A stretch of 64,000 nucleotides of DNA, taken from contig JAZBQD010000001.1 of NCBI GenBank assembly GCA_036583965.1, forward strand, positions 30,476,597-30,540,596. The letters run 5' to 3'. Positions 49,681 through 63,601 of the stretch are shown here, in pieces. The position numbers and the translations under genes were made by a program. This DNA comes from Prunella strophiata (Eukaryota > Chordata > Aves > Passeriformes > Prunellidae). Below the pieces are notes generated by a model. That model was given only the letters and a program-made list of their open reading frames with translations, did no database searches and was not told the origin of the DNA. Numbering within the stretch: the stretch's first letter is position 1; every line of letters starts with the position of its first letter.

Positions 49681-51609
49681 CCTGCATACTTAGCTACTTC
49701 CTACTGCCTTCACAAGGGATTGGTCCTATTGGAAAATGAGCCCACTGCATTTAGTCACATAAGCTGGGATTTACAGCTGAAGTTCTCAAAAGAACTTAGC
49801 AGTACAACTGTGCTGGATATTCAGAAGGCTTAACTCCCATCAGGCAATTAAAAGAAGCAGCTAGCATCAAAAAACACTGTGTGTCCAGCTTACACTGCTC
49901 TCTTCATTGACTAAAGAAACTGGAAAATGGGCTCCAGTAAAATGGCCAAATTTACCTTAATTAATATGTGTCCTTAATGCACCATTACTCAAATTCAAAA
50001 CCATTTGGAGTTTATTGCCATTCATGGAACCTTAAAGTGGGGTTTTATTTGCTGAGCATTCAGCAACTTACAGTGCTCTCAGTGAGAGATACTATTTCTC
50101 CATATCCTGGGTAACCAGTCTCACCTTCCAGAGAAGGCCTACATTTTCCTTAGTCTTCCTTTCTGGAAAGGAAATCTGGTCCTCATTCATAGGAATTCTG
50201 CTTGCAAATATCACTCAATAGTTGTGTATTTATTTTAAGAAACAAATTATTTTGGATAGTTTGGCTGTGGTCTAAAGCAATTGTAAGATTTTTATTCTGA
50301 CACAGCCTACTGACTAGTTCCAAAACTCAGGGTTAAAATCCAGATATCACCAGCTGAAAACCCTTCAAGAGCAATACAGGACACATGATAGCAGAAAAAA
50401 GGTAGGTGCAGCACTGAGGATTTAAAGCATCAAAAATGTCCTAAAAACTGAGTGTTCCTATGCATCTGTGACGTGCTGGTGTTTAAAAAGTGAGGGGAGA
50501 AGAGACTAGTGAGCCAAGAGGAAAAGCTGGTCTTTGAATCTCTGTTCCTAACTAATTTGTTTCGAATTCTGCCACAGTCTTACCATGTGAGAAATGACAT
50601 TAAGGGCAAGGGGTGATAGTGCAGAGATAAAGCAACAAGAAGGTATTCAAAATACTTGCCAAGAAAAAAAGCACTCATCTGATAAAAATTTAGACAGGAA
50701 GAATGCCAAAAACCAGGAAAGACACAACGGAGAGATTTGATGAGGTGATTGCTGCTGCAGTTGTCAGGCTTGTCAGTAGAAAGGGGATGCCAGATTTTAA
50801 CTCAAAAATAGTGTCAGCTTAAAAGTTGCCTTTTTTTCACCACATGTTTCTAATTAACATAACATTAGGAACTTACTTCTGGCAACTATAAATAAAACTG
50901 CTTGGGACTTAGTGTAAAAAATTAGGTAGAGGAGTTTTTCAATATCTTAAAATAGAGGAAGAAAAAGAAACCTGTTATAAAGAGAAAACCCCCGACAACT
51001 TGTGCCACAATTCAGCAATAACCTCAAGATGGTTTTGAATTTGAATAATGGAGCATTAAACAAAAAAATACTCATTAAGTGAAATTTGACAACTTTAATG
51101 AAGCCATTTATCTGTTTTACCTTGAACAAATTTTATGAGATGTTCTTCATATTAACTACGCTATTTAAGAAAACTACAAAAATGAAGCTTCTCTTACCAC
51201 TGAAAAAATGTGACAGACTGAAACCTAATCTTATTTGGAACTCACAATTTTTGCAATCCTACCCTTTACCACTGTTGCACATATTTTTAAACATCCTGCC
51301 CCAAGTCTTCTTTTGAAGAAAGTTACTGCACTACTTCTCTTCAGTGTTTGCCTAAATCTTAGGCACTCTGAGAGACTACAGTCTTAACTGGAAGAAGGCA
51401 CACAAAAGAAGTTACTGAAATGTCCTTTTATGTGAGTATGAGGATGTTTCTAACACTAGGGCCAGCCTTTGGGATTGGAAAAGCCAAGTCAAAAGGACAG
51501 GTTTTCAATTTACAGCCTGGATTTTCAGCTGGGGTTAGTTGCAAGACTTGGCTGATTTACACAAGGCAAGAATCTGGAGCCATGTTTTCACTCTAATGAG
51601 GTCATAATT

Positions 51610-51615
<6 letters not shown>
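49681..51615. other. Unique sequence, no gene seen
   Basis: AT-rich DNA without a recognisable feature. Confidence 0.65.

Positions 51616-51655
<40 letters not shown>
51616..51655 (+). repeat. A40 homopolymer
   Basis: Forty uninterrupted A residues. I see no retrocopy, no intact gene-like sequence upstream and no clear target-site duplication, so it is a simple repeat rather than a proven retroposition tail. The exact length may be affected by sequencing error. Confidence 0.9.
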
Positions 51656-51659
<4 letters not shown>

Positions 51660-54600
51660 GAAAAAATTAAATTTAAACAGGCATTTCCAGGCTAACAAGA
51701 ATAAAGGCCCTGGGGACTAATGAAGTCAATGAGGTTTATAAATCACAGGTTTATAATACATCCATAGTAAATCTCTTCTATGTAAGAACTGAAGACACTG
51801 TCATATTATCTAAGCCTCTTCAAATTCAGCAGCCAGCCAATATTGTATTTAATTACTATATGAAGTAAAGCCATACACACACCCAACCCACCCCAAGCCT
51901 GTTAAAAGGTCTATTCAAAATTCTGCCAGCCTAAATGAAAACTTTCATCACAGTAAGAAAGATATGTGTATTGTTATATGGTTTCTCATTTTTCACAGAG
52001 TAAATATCCACATCTTCACTAAGCATAACTGATCTGGCTCTGGAAGAATTACAGGTGGGCTGAAAACACACTGGATGTAGCTGGGGACTGGGGAGCCATT
52101 TAAACAAGGTACAGGCCCTTTCAAAAATTAAGTGCATGATTCTACTTCTCTGGTTCTTGTTGAAATTATTTAGCAGCAGTTGAAATAATTTTAATTAGCA
52201 CATGAAGAGAATGGCTGGTGCACAGAGAAGGTTTCTCTTTATTCCTTGCTAAGGTGGGGATGCATCATGTTCTTCTGCCTTTCAGGTTAGCAGATTACTT
52301 TGCTGCTGGAAGCAACAAGCAGATGAGGAAGCAAAGATTTTTCCACAGCCTGTTGACCTTCACTCAAAGGAAGAATATACCATGGATATCATGTTTCCTT
52401 CATTATGTCTGGAAATAAGATGTGGAAGCATTTTGAGAGAGAGAGAAATCACCTACAATCACAAAGCCTCAGGATAACCCTGAATGTTCTCAGGGTCAGA
52501 AGGAAATATATTCTGATTAATGGCACATATCCAGACTCTAGAAATGTGACTGTATCTATTTTCAGATTTCTTTTTTCCTGGAGAAGCCACAAGAACCAAA
52601 TAAAAGGAAACAACAATGGATGTGATAGCCAATGGAATACAAGAAATGAAAGCACAGCTACATCTTGCAATGACTGTAAGGGAGGGCCAGGTTATTACAC
52701 TATTAGAGAAACAGCAGTAGTTTTGACATGCACCTAAACTAGTCAGTTTGTCAGATGAAAATTGCTTTAGCTTTGGTGCTGTTCCATTTTAATGCTGTTA
52801 AACTGCTTTCAGAACTTAAGCAGATTTGGATATACTTAACATCATGTATAGAGTCAATGACCTTGGGAAATCAAGATTTGAGGGAGCTGTTGCTAGTGAC
52901 CTTTGGTGAGTGGCTCAACTGAGACATCCCCTACAAGTGCCTTCCTCCAGTAATTCAGATTCTGCCTATTGTTAAAACCAAATACTCATTGCTATCCCTG
53001 CACACAGGGCACTGGTAAGAATCAACACACAGAAGCAGATCATTTGATGATGTTCCACATCCAGGACAATATTGACTTTTACAGTGTTGTGTTCTCACTG
53101 AAGCTATCAATCCTGCAAGCCATGACAAATGGCCACAAGAGAAAAGCCTGTGCCTATTTAGGATGCTAATCCCCATTTCAGCTTCTAACTGCTTTTGACA
53201 TCCTTTGGTAAGGGTCACTACCATTACATCTGAGCTAGTGGAACAGCCTGTGCAAGACCCATCATCTGCTTCACTACAAAGTCAGCTGACTGAATTGGCA
53301 AAATCTTCCACAGTGAGCTGAGCTGACCTCTTCCAGCTTAGCCATGACCCAGTTTAACCTTCTGACTTTGCCCGTAATTTGTAACACTGTGAACCAGTGC
53401 AGATGTTTCTGTGCTGACCATCACACCACAGATTTAGCTTCTAGTGTTCAAGGAGGTGATGTGCCTAGATTTAGAAAAATCCCATCTGTTGTCATAGGCT
53501 GTCTCTTCACTAGAAAGATATATTCATATTTGTATAGCCATTTCTATAAAAGATAATGCAATAAAGTTTTCCATTGCAACCTTGCCACAAAAAGGTCAAG
53601 AACTTCAAGAGAACATAACAACAGTGTAATATGAAATAACTCTCACCTGAAAGTAAGAGGGCATCTAAACACAACCTCCCCTCTTTTAAACTGGTGGGGA
53701 GGAAAAGAGCAAGCTTGCATTAAGGAATCAGTTATTGCTGTTTGCTACAACATGCATTATGTAGGATTATGAAATGTAACATTCACTCGAGTGCATGGGT
53801 TTGGTTCTGTTTCCTTAGTTCCTATTTTAATTTCCTTTTTAGCTTACAATTATGTTCCCTTCTTTCCCACCCACAAATTGAATAACTGCCATGTTTCATA
53901 TATTCATGTGTCTCATATATTCATGCAGAAAAACAAAGAGAAATTTAGTTATATGATCATACCAAAATGCATTTTATTCACATTACTTTGTGGAAAGGTC
54001 AGTTTTCTTTAGCCAAGAAAGTCACACTCCATTTTTATCAGAATTTACCACACCCTCCTCAATGCCAGGATATTCCCTGACATTTAGTGCTAAATATTTA
54101 CCAGTCCCTGTGCTATAACACTAAAGACTGGTTTTCACCCCTTATCTCCTGAAAATCCCCCACAGCAATCTTTAAAGACACTAATGATGAAAAATTAGAG
54201 GCCTTACAGAATGAGAACGAGAGCTGACCTTTGCCAGTGTGAACTGCCCATGCTTGAATGGAGTTCTGTGCACATTCAGCAAAACTTTTCAAGCCTGTAC
54301 AGCTTTGGTAGATAGCCAATATTATCCTAGCATTGCTTTTCAGAATAAAATTGACAATATTTAATCCTAATTTGAGTTCATTGCACAGCACAGACATTTG
54401 GGATTGTGCCATTGTGTAGTAAATTGTACTCCTGCTAAGTGAAAAGATGAGAAAAAGAAATACTTGCACTTGGGTTTTTAAGGCCAATGCAGAACAACCT
54501 TTTCCTTTATAATCTATCTTGTGTAAGGATGAGCAGAAAAACAACCCAAAAGACTAAAACAGAGCAAAAGATAGATGACTAATGTAGTAAGGATTACTTG

Positions 54601-55126
54601 TGGTCACTATGAAAACTGTTCTTAGTAAGTCAACCCAGAATGTTTTCTAGGTTATAAATATGAGCTTCAATCTTACAATTTTTTTTTTTAAACTGAATTT
54701 GACTATAACTAAATTTAGTTACAATTAGAATTTGGAATAAAAAGTTCAGCTCTGCCCAAATTGTTATGATTATTTACAACTGTTAGAGCACATTAAACGT
54801 GTTCTAACAAAAACTAAATATTTCATTAAGATAGACCAGAAATGTGTTCTGGAAAATTGCTCTTTGGAGTACATATATTGCATGTTTTAGAACATGCAAG
54901 AAACATATTATTAGTTATCATTAACTGTTTGCAAATTGTTTATTATACCTGGACTCTCAGGCATAATTTAAAGTCAGAACTTCAACCTGCTGTTCCGTTC
55001 CCATTTAGTATTGCAGCTAGATTTTTACTCCACAAAATTCTGTATTATGTAGTTCATAAATGGTAAAGAATTCCATTTTACACAGTTATAATGTCTTCTT
55101 CCATTTCTATTAAGCAAAAAGAAAGC
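51656..55126. other. Unique sequence, no gene seen
   Basis: No gene is recognised. The 110-codon plus-strand frame at 52405-52737 and the 143-codon minus-strand frame at 54113-54544 have no domains, signal peptides or splice context that I can support. Confidence 0.62.
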
Positions 55127-55151
55127 AAAAAAAAAAAAAAAAAAAAAAAAA
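55127..55151 (+). repeat. A25 homopolymer
   Basis: Twenty-five A residues directly joined to the 39-bp tandem duplication that follows. Confidence 0.9.
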
Positions 55152-55228
55152 CTTCTAAGTAAAGAAATCAGACCACAAACTCCAAGAAAACTTCTAAGTA
55201 AAGAAATCAGACCACAAACTCCAAGAAA
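55151..55228 (+). repeat. Perfect 39-bp tandem duplication
   Basis: A 39-bp unit beginning ACTTCTAAGTAAAG and ending ACTCCAAGAAA occurs twice with no mismatch (55151-55189 and 55190-55228). Identity of the copies implies a very recent duplication or an assembly artefact next to the A25 run. Confidence 0.93.
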
Positions 55229-55276
55229 ACATTTGAGCAGTATCTCCAAGAGGAAAAAAAAACTCAAGCAAGATCA

Positions 55277-55383
55277 CCCCCAAAATCTGTAACAAAAACT
55301 CCCACCAAATAAATAAACTAAAAACCAAAAAAACAAAAAAACCCACCAACCAAAAATCCACCAAAACCAAAGCAAAACAAAGA
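55277..55383. repeat. A/C-rich low-complexity tract
   Basis: Mostly A and C on the plus strand, with ACCAAAA-like words. It is similar in texture to the tracts near 23.8 kb and 44.8 kb. Confidence 0.88.
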
Positions 55384-56583
55384 TAATTTACAAAAGGAAA
55401 AAGCTCTTTCCATTTTCAGAATCTGCTAGTGGTAGTTGTTTTTTTCATTTGTTTGTTTTTATATAAAGGCAGGAGAAAGAGGATCTGAGTGACTTACAAA
55501 ACAGCTCTTTCTTTTACCACAGGCAGTACCAGTGATTGCAGAGATTGATCCAGATCAGTTATTTATTCTGAAGATGGTACCCTGCAACCACAGCCCTCTA
55601 TGTAAATACAGTCTAGAATAAAAAAAGCAAACAACAGATGAAAGAAATTAAGTATCTTTTCCCCAAATTGTATATATAGAGTTAGGTAATATAAAAATTG
55701 TTCAAGGACACATGTACTAAGTATTTCAGAAACCCAGACATATACATGTTCAGTTTTGCTTAATGATCATCATGCAGAAATCTGCACATAATAAATTTAG
55801 GCTTTGAATTACTGATGACCTACAGAATTGCAGATTATTTAGAAGAGACTAAGAGAGATTTAGTTTCAATTGTCTTTTCCAGTTTAAGAGCTGGGGTTCA
55901 TCAAGAGAAAACAGTTGGAAAGAACTTCAAAACAAACAGAAAAATGTGGCTTTTTACACATAGTAGACCTGTGAAATTCCTTGCCAGAGGCTACTGGGCA
56001 TAGAAGCTTACATGAACTCCAGGGGAGACTGGAGACTGTGTCACAGGTTAATAAACAAACAAAACTGAAAAAAGTCAAATGTTGGAAAGAGCAGCTAATG
56101 GGGAATGTCAAAGAAGCTTGCTCAGTTCTTCTCCAGAGATTTGCCTCTGGACACATTAGAGAATATGGGGGCACTTGGGCAGCTGGTCAGAGCCAGGGAG
56201 AGTATTCTACATATTTTTATGTTATGCTTTGGGAAGCACATGGTCATTGAGGGCCTTTACTCTTCACCAGCTTCATCCTTTTTTCTAGGTCCAGCTCCCT
56301 GTCATGCACAGGTCTGGTCACCAATACTAACACAGTGCCTTATGTCCCTTATAATGCTTTCTCAAAAACATTGAAACTATCATTTGGTTTCCTACTTTAA
56401 CTCAAGAAGCTACAACTAATTCTGTTCTTCTGGAGACTATTCATATTTCTGATTTTAATTTATTTTGGCTAGTGGCTATCACATATCTTCTATGAAAGAG
56501 CAACCTACCATTTTACCAGCCTGCCTGGTACACTTTCTTTTTAAAAAATGCTGAGGTAGTAAAAATAGCCATATTTCTGCATA
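55384..56583. other. Unique sequence, no gene seen
   Basis: No gene recognised. Overlapping frames of up to 96 codons on both strands at 55815-56374 show no family signature. Confidence 0.62.
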
Positions 56584-56945
56584 TCACAGAATCACAGAGC
56601 AAGCTGACTTAGAAGGGACCCTCAAGGATCACTGAGTCCAACTCCTGGCCCTGCACAGTACAATCCTTAGGAGTCACACCATGTGCCTGAGAGCATTGTC
56701 CAAAAGCTTCTCGAGCTCTGTCAGCCTTGGTGCTGGGACTGCCCTGGGGAGCTGTTCCAGTGCACAACCACTCTCTGGATGAACAGCCTTTTACTAAAAT
56801 CCATCCCCTGACACAACTTCAGGCTACTCCCTCAGGTCCTGTCACTTCAGGCCACAGAGAACAGATCAGTGTTTGGCCCTCCTCTTCCACTCACAAGGAG
56901 GTTGTAGACATGAATAATGACTTTCCAATGCTCTTCTCTGAGGTT
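56584..56945 (-). mobile_element. CR1 LINE 3' end fragment
   Basis: On the minus strand this is the 3' part of a CR1 retrotransposon. The element ends at 56584 in the degenerate octamer tail (plus-strand ATCACAGAATCACAGAG). Read from there on the plus strand it shows the usual CR1 3' landmarks: AGAAGGGACC, GTCCAACTCCTGGCCCTGCA, CACCATGTGCCTGAGAGC, a GGGGAGC-GTTCCAGTGC segment, CTGACACAACTTCAGGC and TCAGGTCCTGTCACTTCAG, then the GTTGTAGAC segment near 56901. It is 5'-truncated, as most CR1 copies are, and about 360 bp long. Frames across it (for example 56727-56993) are not genes. Its wording fits the younger CR1 subfamilies common in birds; the exact subfamily cannot be fixed by eye. Confidence 0.92.
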
Positions 56946-59900
56946 GTTCTTCAGCCACCTTGCAAATATCATGGTACACATGCAGTGCTATGATACAATT
57001 ATCAACACTTAAAAGTAGAGATGACAGTTCCTGCTTAAACACAAATTCAGTATTTTCCTGTATACAGATTCCCTCCACAGTCAGAAGAGTGACAGAAAAG
57101 TCTGCCTTTCCACCCACTGTAAAAATCTAGTAAGACTTCCCAGTCCCATACAAATGTGTAGGATGCCACAAAGAAATGTCTGATTACAACTGCTACAGCT
57201 GTTCAAAGTTGATAGAACATTTAATAGATTATTAATGTGTATGCTCTGTTTCATTTTCTGCCTTGCTGGCACTAATATTTAATCAGATTTTGGATAAATT
57301 CTTCTCTACTAATTGAGTTTACAAAGCCTTGATAATCATGTGCAGCTGACAGAAGAATTTACTTTTTTTTTTTTTTTTCTAGTCATCCCTGTTCTTTATG
57401 CTATATATTCCTAAGGAGAAACATGTTTCCAAAAGGAAATCATAGCCATTTAATAGATTTTTACTATTTCAGCCAATACAGTCCCTCTGGATTTCAATAT
57501 TTTACAACAGATTTTATTTATGAGCATTAAAAATACTTCCTCCTGCCCCCAACATTTTGCCTCATATCACCAGCTGTGATAATTTCAGACAGAGCCTGTC
57601 ACTTCAGGTTTATTTTTTGAATCCTCCCCTTTTCAATTGCTCCATTTCTCTGATTTCTTTTCTTTGAAAGAACTATGAGATTGTAACTACAGAGTTTTTG
57701 ACTGAGCTCATCAATACCAAAAGAATGGGAAGTGTAAGAGAAAGGCACTAGCTGCATTTTACAATTATTTTAAAATACACATTCCAGTGGAAATATAATT
57801 TAAGGATGCCAGTAACTCAGACAGAAATTGCTGTCACTGTGTTGTATGACAATGCCAACTCTCAATGCCTTTTTTTTTTTTTTGAGGTAATATTTCTTCA
57901 ATATATTACTCCTTATATTAAGTCTATTTTCCTTCACTTGTATGGATCCTTAAATTATTAAAACCAAATAAATGCAACTAAACTATACCATCTAATTACA
58001 TCATTCCCTTGAACCATCCATCACATGGGAAATCTGCTATGCACATGATTAAGCAGTACCTCTCCTTACAAGCAAGATTCACCCCCTTTTAGTGCCTTAA
58101 ATATAGCCAGGACGAACTAAGCAGAACCAGTTTGATTTTAAGTACACAGTGACTTAAAAAATTCCATCCTGCAAGTGTCAGCAGTTATTAATGAAGAGTA
58201 AATTTCAAAATTAGCTACAGAATGATTTAAAATGCATTTGTTCCTGAAAGTTCTTCCTCCTCTTTCTCAAATAAAATAGATTAAGAAGGAAATTAAATTC
58301 TTCAAGAAATAAATTTTGACTGAAGTGAGAAATCATACTAAGAAGCTAATTTAAGAAAGATGAAATTAATTTTGGTGACATTTATTCTATTTAGCAAAAA
58401 TGGTGACAAAACATATAGTAGCTCTGTTACCATGAGATAAGAGGTTAGTAATTTAAGGCTGGGCATAGTAACAGCCTACAATGATTTAATCCTTCTGGTA
58501 CAACATCCCTTGTGACCTATCATTAAAGGTTTAGAGTAAAACTGACAATTATTATTAGCTTGTAATTGGATTTTGGAGATGCAGTATAAAGTTAGGATAA
58601 TTTAAATGACTGTTGACACTGGAAAGATTATGTAAACAGTCTGAATCAGCTGTATTTATCAATTTATTTGGCTGGATAAAAAGCCCCCTCGCTTATCACT
58701 ATCATCAGAATACAAAATGTGTACTACTACCACAGTATTCTTTTACACATTAATAGATAAAAGCAAAGAAACAGTAAGAAACTCTCCCTTAGAGGAAATT
58801 CAGTCTATATTAGCATCTATCAAGATTTTTAACTATTAAACTCAATTAAAGTAGCTGAAAAGCAAATTTTTATAAACATGTTATTCTTGAAAGAGAAATT
58901 ATCAAATATGTCTCAAAAATACTTGAAAGATGAAAACAGTATGTTGAATTATTTTATTATATGGATTTTTAACTATCTATCCTAAGTTTTAGAAACCAAT
59001 AATAGTATTGAAAACACAGGCATCTTTACAAATTATTTTAAAAATGGTTCACCTTACGGCTTTGAGTGCACTGGAAAATCAAGCTTTATAACTCATTACA
59101 TTGGAAAATCAAGCTTTTTGCAAGGTAAACCACATTTTCTGTGCTTGGTTCAAAAATATGGCAACATCTAAACTTTGCTTGCATGCATCAGCACACAGCA
59201 TCTCAGCCCATAGCATCAAGCCACATCAACATTTGATTATCTGTCATTCTTTAACAGTCACTTTCTTAAACAGACACTTGGACATAATTTTAAAAATGTG
59301 CTTACTAATGTCTGATACTGAAATAATAACCTCCAGCCTCAGGAACTGAAAATTTCTCTTCTACTGATATTTCCCTTGTCAGTATTTTTCCCTTTCCTTT
59401 TTTTTCCTTATTACCAGTGCCCTTTACTTCCCACACGAATGTAAAAATAGACCAAAATCTCTGTGTGCCATAAATCATGTCTGTCCTCCAAGCAGCCAGT
59501 ACATCACATAGGAAATACACTCTGAATAAAACTTTCAAGACCTCAGGATCCAAGGTCCATTTCAGAACATCATAGAACAGAAGTCAAATGCATGAATTCA
59601 CTGTGCAAAAACCTGAAATACTTCTTCAATGGGTATAAAGGAATCAGTATTTGGGTTGCACTGGTTGTTATTAAATAGGGGTGGTGTAGTGCAGTGATTT
59701 CCATTAAAAAGCCAACATTCACACAGAGTATATCACCTCTTTTAACAACTTAGCATGACCATATGGGAAAAAAAAAACCCTGTATTTTAGAAAGGATTTA
59801 AATATTCTACGATCTGTGTTCAGTCCACCTGAGAACATAATCCATAATACTGATATCTTCATGAGAGAAGATTCCAAAACAACTCCATTTGTATTCAACT

Positions 59901-62900
59901 AGATTGTTGTTTTTTAATTTAATCTTTGTTAATTTACCATTGTAATCCAATAAAAGAACTCAAAGCTCCACTTGAAAATAGAAAAATTATCTTCCAAAGT
60001 ACGCCAAAATGGGAGATGCCAACATTTTGTTCTGCAAATAAATCTTGGTAAAGCAAACCATTTCCAGAGCACCGTAACTGTGAGACCATTTAATTTTCTG
60101 GTATAAAAATCACTTTTGAAGATTTCTTTAACAGATAAAGAAAACGCATTTAAAACAATCGCAAAACATAATCACGTACTTTATTTATAAATGCTGATGT
60201 TCCACCTTTTAGGGCCTAATTCAGTGAGGATTTAAATACTATAAGAGTAAAAAATACGTTGGGTAGGTATATATAAATTTATGATGACTCCAAAACATGG
60301 AGAAGTTAGAATTCAGGCAGCAGTGATTAGTAAAGATATAGATTTTTGAACTATTTTAGATTTTTTAGAATTGGTAAAAGGGACCAGTTTTTCAGATCCC
60401 AATGCTCAGTCTTCCTTACCTTCTATAGAGAAACAGAACACTGGAAGAGCAACATACTGGAGTATTTGGCAAAGCCAGTGACATGCAGATTCAACCACAA
60501 GAATACCTGTATATCACTTACTACTCATGGCTTATGGTCTTTGGTCATTTAATAAAATCCAGTTGCCAAGCTTTAAATCACTGTGGTTTTCAGTTACTGT
60601 CAAGAGCAGCCACAGAGTAAGTGAAAACATTTAATTAGAACATATCAGTCATTCAGTGACTTCCTCTGAAATACCCAGTCTATATGATTTAGCCATTTAC
60701 AGTTATTCAGATATTTAATGATGTTTTCTGAACTTAGCAACAGAAAGGACACACTCCAGGATTGGGGAAAGGAATGCTATTTAGTCCTGGGCAAAACTCC
60801 ACAATTGTGAAATCAGAAGTATCTTTTGCCAATTTTGACAAATCTGCTTTGAAATTCAGAATGTATTCAGTAACAGCAAAATAAATCTCTATGCCTATAA
60901 CATGCACAGGTAAGTATACTTTGAGATGAAATGACTATGAAAAAAGGACTGTCACCACATCTTTTACTTCCTTGCCTTCATGTGCTTGGTGGCACATCCT
61001 AGGAGTCAGGAGCTTGGCAGTCAACAAGGAAGATTTAAAAGAAGTGTATACATAAAATTTAGAGACAGAAAAATATCCATCCAGCTTACCAGTCCTGCCT
61101 TCCCATTTATCTTGTTTTTCTTGCTTTTCCAATGTATTCCACTCCCACTGGAACCTTATTTCACTAAAACAGGATTTCCCTCAAATTTTCTACAGATTCT
61201 TCACAATCCTATAATGTTAACATTGAAACCTTCCTTCCTCTTATTTCCTTCCTTCTGGTTAGAAAAATGTCCATGACCCTATGAAACTCTGAAATTTGAC
61301 ACCAGTTTTCTTCCCACCTGATATGAGCCTATACCATTCATCTGTTTTATCAATAGCACTCTCTTTAGTGCAAAATAAGGGCACAGATTTGATGACCAAA
61401 ATCAAACAATATGGATTGTTTTTTTTCTTTCTCCTTAGGAAAGGATATATGACCTGTGATATCCTTTAAAACCTCTGTTGGCTTAAGAACATCAGGAGTT
61501 CAGAAGTAGAATTTAAGTCTTCATAAATCATTGGTAGTCTTAAATCCCATTTAGTCCCATCTGAAGTGTGCTAAACATAATTGCAGAAACTAGGAAACAC
61601 ACACTGAGACCCTACTAAATCAATCTTAAGAGACCCTTTAAGACATCTTGAAGCAATGTCTCCTATGCTTTATATACTGCTGCTCTTCTTGCAGCCTCTA
61701 CTGGGCATAAGAAATGACACATTTTTAGGGTTATTAAGCATAACATTTTCACAGCAGATCAGCATGAAGTTATTTGGCTGGGGCACAGGTGTTTCTTTAA
61801 TTATTTAACATTTGGAAAATTCACTGTGCTTGCTGACCTTCAGATCACACTCCTACTTGTGTGGTTTTGTAGGCTCACACAAAGTAACAACATAAAGACA
61901 CAGGTTGTTTCTGGACTTGATTAAGTGTTTGCTCATGTTGTTTTCCTGTTGCCTTTTATTACATTTTTCAGTGTTTCTGGGAGCAACTGGCTGCTTCAGT
62001 ATTCCTGAACAATACATTTAAAGAGATGGTAACTCCAAAGTGGAAAGTTGTGTTAGGTACAAACAAAGACTGCTGCAAAATTCAGACCTATTTTACACTG
62101 ATGACTTGAACAAGATGCAAAAAAATGCTGCCCAAAGAGATTTATATATTACATCAATAGCTGAGAGCATGATGACAGAACTGTTCATAGTGTTTTAATT
62201 TCAAAGTGCTGTGGTACAGCTTTAGCTGCTTTCCAGGTAAGGATGGGGCTGGCAAGTACCTGTTCTCAAAATACTCTAAGCAGATGTTATGCTATGATAG
62301 CTATGTTCATGTATCACTAAATCCTAATCAAGTAGCCAGGGGAAACCACAGCTCTAGAGTCAGTTCACAGCTCTATCACTAATGCTCTTTACATCACCTC
62401 ACACTGCCATGAAGGCAGATAAAATACAAGTTAAGAAGACTGATCCAGTACAGCTTGCAGAGTCTTAGAAATGTTCTACAAAAGATATTAGATGAGCAAT
62501 GTGTAACATTTCATATAAACTACCTAATAAAAACTGATCCTGATCACTTAAATGCATCTGAATAAATTGAGCTAAAGCCAGAGAGAAATCCACAATAAGA
62601 ACAACACCCCCAAACAAAAAAAAAAAACCAAACCTGAACAAAACTGCCCCATTAAATGCAGACCTTGCAGCAGGCAGGCAACAGATTAGCTACACACAAT
62701 GAGGTATTCCTTAAATTACTTTGTTTTATAGTTTTATGTACAACAAGACAAAATGTGGCAGTATGGCAGCATTCAAAAAGCTCTTCTACCCTTCCCTAAG
62801 GTGGTATTTTTCTCCTTTTTAACTTTAGCATGTGCAGTCTAGAAGGTCTATGCTTAGGACACCTTAGGCCAGCCAAGGCCAGCTAAGGGACAAAGTTGGA

Positions 62901-63601
62901 AGACCAAATGTCACCATTAGGGCTGTGTAAACCTGACAGTAATGGTGACCCTTGAGAAGAAATCTCACATTTTAAAGAGAACACACAAGAATGAAAAGAT
63001 TCAGGCAGCAGATGACCCAAAGTAAACTCTTTATTTCTTCTCAGTTACTAGTTAGACATCAACACCAAAGAAGAGTAACTGAAACTCAAGTGAAACAGGC
63101 TGATATTTTCTGGTGCTAAGAGCTCTCCCCCCAGTTTGAAACAACTGGCAAAGATGTTCATTAACTGTGTACCATTATGCCATAACAAAACAAACAGAGC
63201 ATAACAGTGAGAGGAAATATTTGATGGAAAAGAAAGTTACTGAACCTTCCTGAGGCAGCTACAATGTAAAACTGCACCTAAATTGTGAAAGAGGCAGCAA
63301 AAAACGTGCATTATGAACATTCCCTCGAATGTTTTGCAATAGACAAAAACCACATAATGCCTTTATTAAACAGCATGAAATCTATTTAACGCTTCTTTGG
63401 ATGCATTAATTAGGTTTTCCATTGTGGGACAGAGTGATACAGTACTAAGGGCAAAATGCTCCACTTAGTTAAGTTCCATGCTAGTCCTGCTCACGTAACA
63501 CAGTGTAAGAGAAGTAAGTACATTCTGTGAGAGACACTAATGAGCTTTTTACTACTGTTTTGGCCCCAATATTAAAATACATGAACTCTTTTTAATATTA
63601 G
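56946..63601. other. Unique AT-rich sequence, no gene seen
   Basis: No gene is recognised. Notable details are a T16 run followed by CTAG at 57363-57382 (acceptor-like on the plus strand but with no partner donor), a T14 run at 57870-57883, a 16-bp direct duplication with 30-bp period at 59072-59117 and an A/C-rich stretch at 62600-62645. Parts around 58430-58720 and 63300-63440 have enhancer-like texture similar to the candidate elements listed above. Open frames are 98 codons or fewer without domain signature. Confidence 0.6.
59072..59117. repeat. 16-bp direct repeat, 30-bp period
   Basis: TGGAAAATCAAGCTTT occurs at 59072-59087 and again at 59102-59117 without mismatch. Confidence 0.85.

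Noticed and set aside
51500..51655. A40 run as the tail of a processed pseudogene
   Set aside because: No gene-like sequence precedes it and no target-site duplication is visible.
54113..54544. 143-codon minus-strand frame
   Set aside because: No domain, no conserved motif and no supporting signals around it.
60859..60909. Segment ending in a perfect CAG|GTAAGT donor
   Set aside because: The possible upstream acceptor has a poor pyrimidine tract, so no exon is called.
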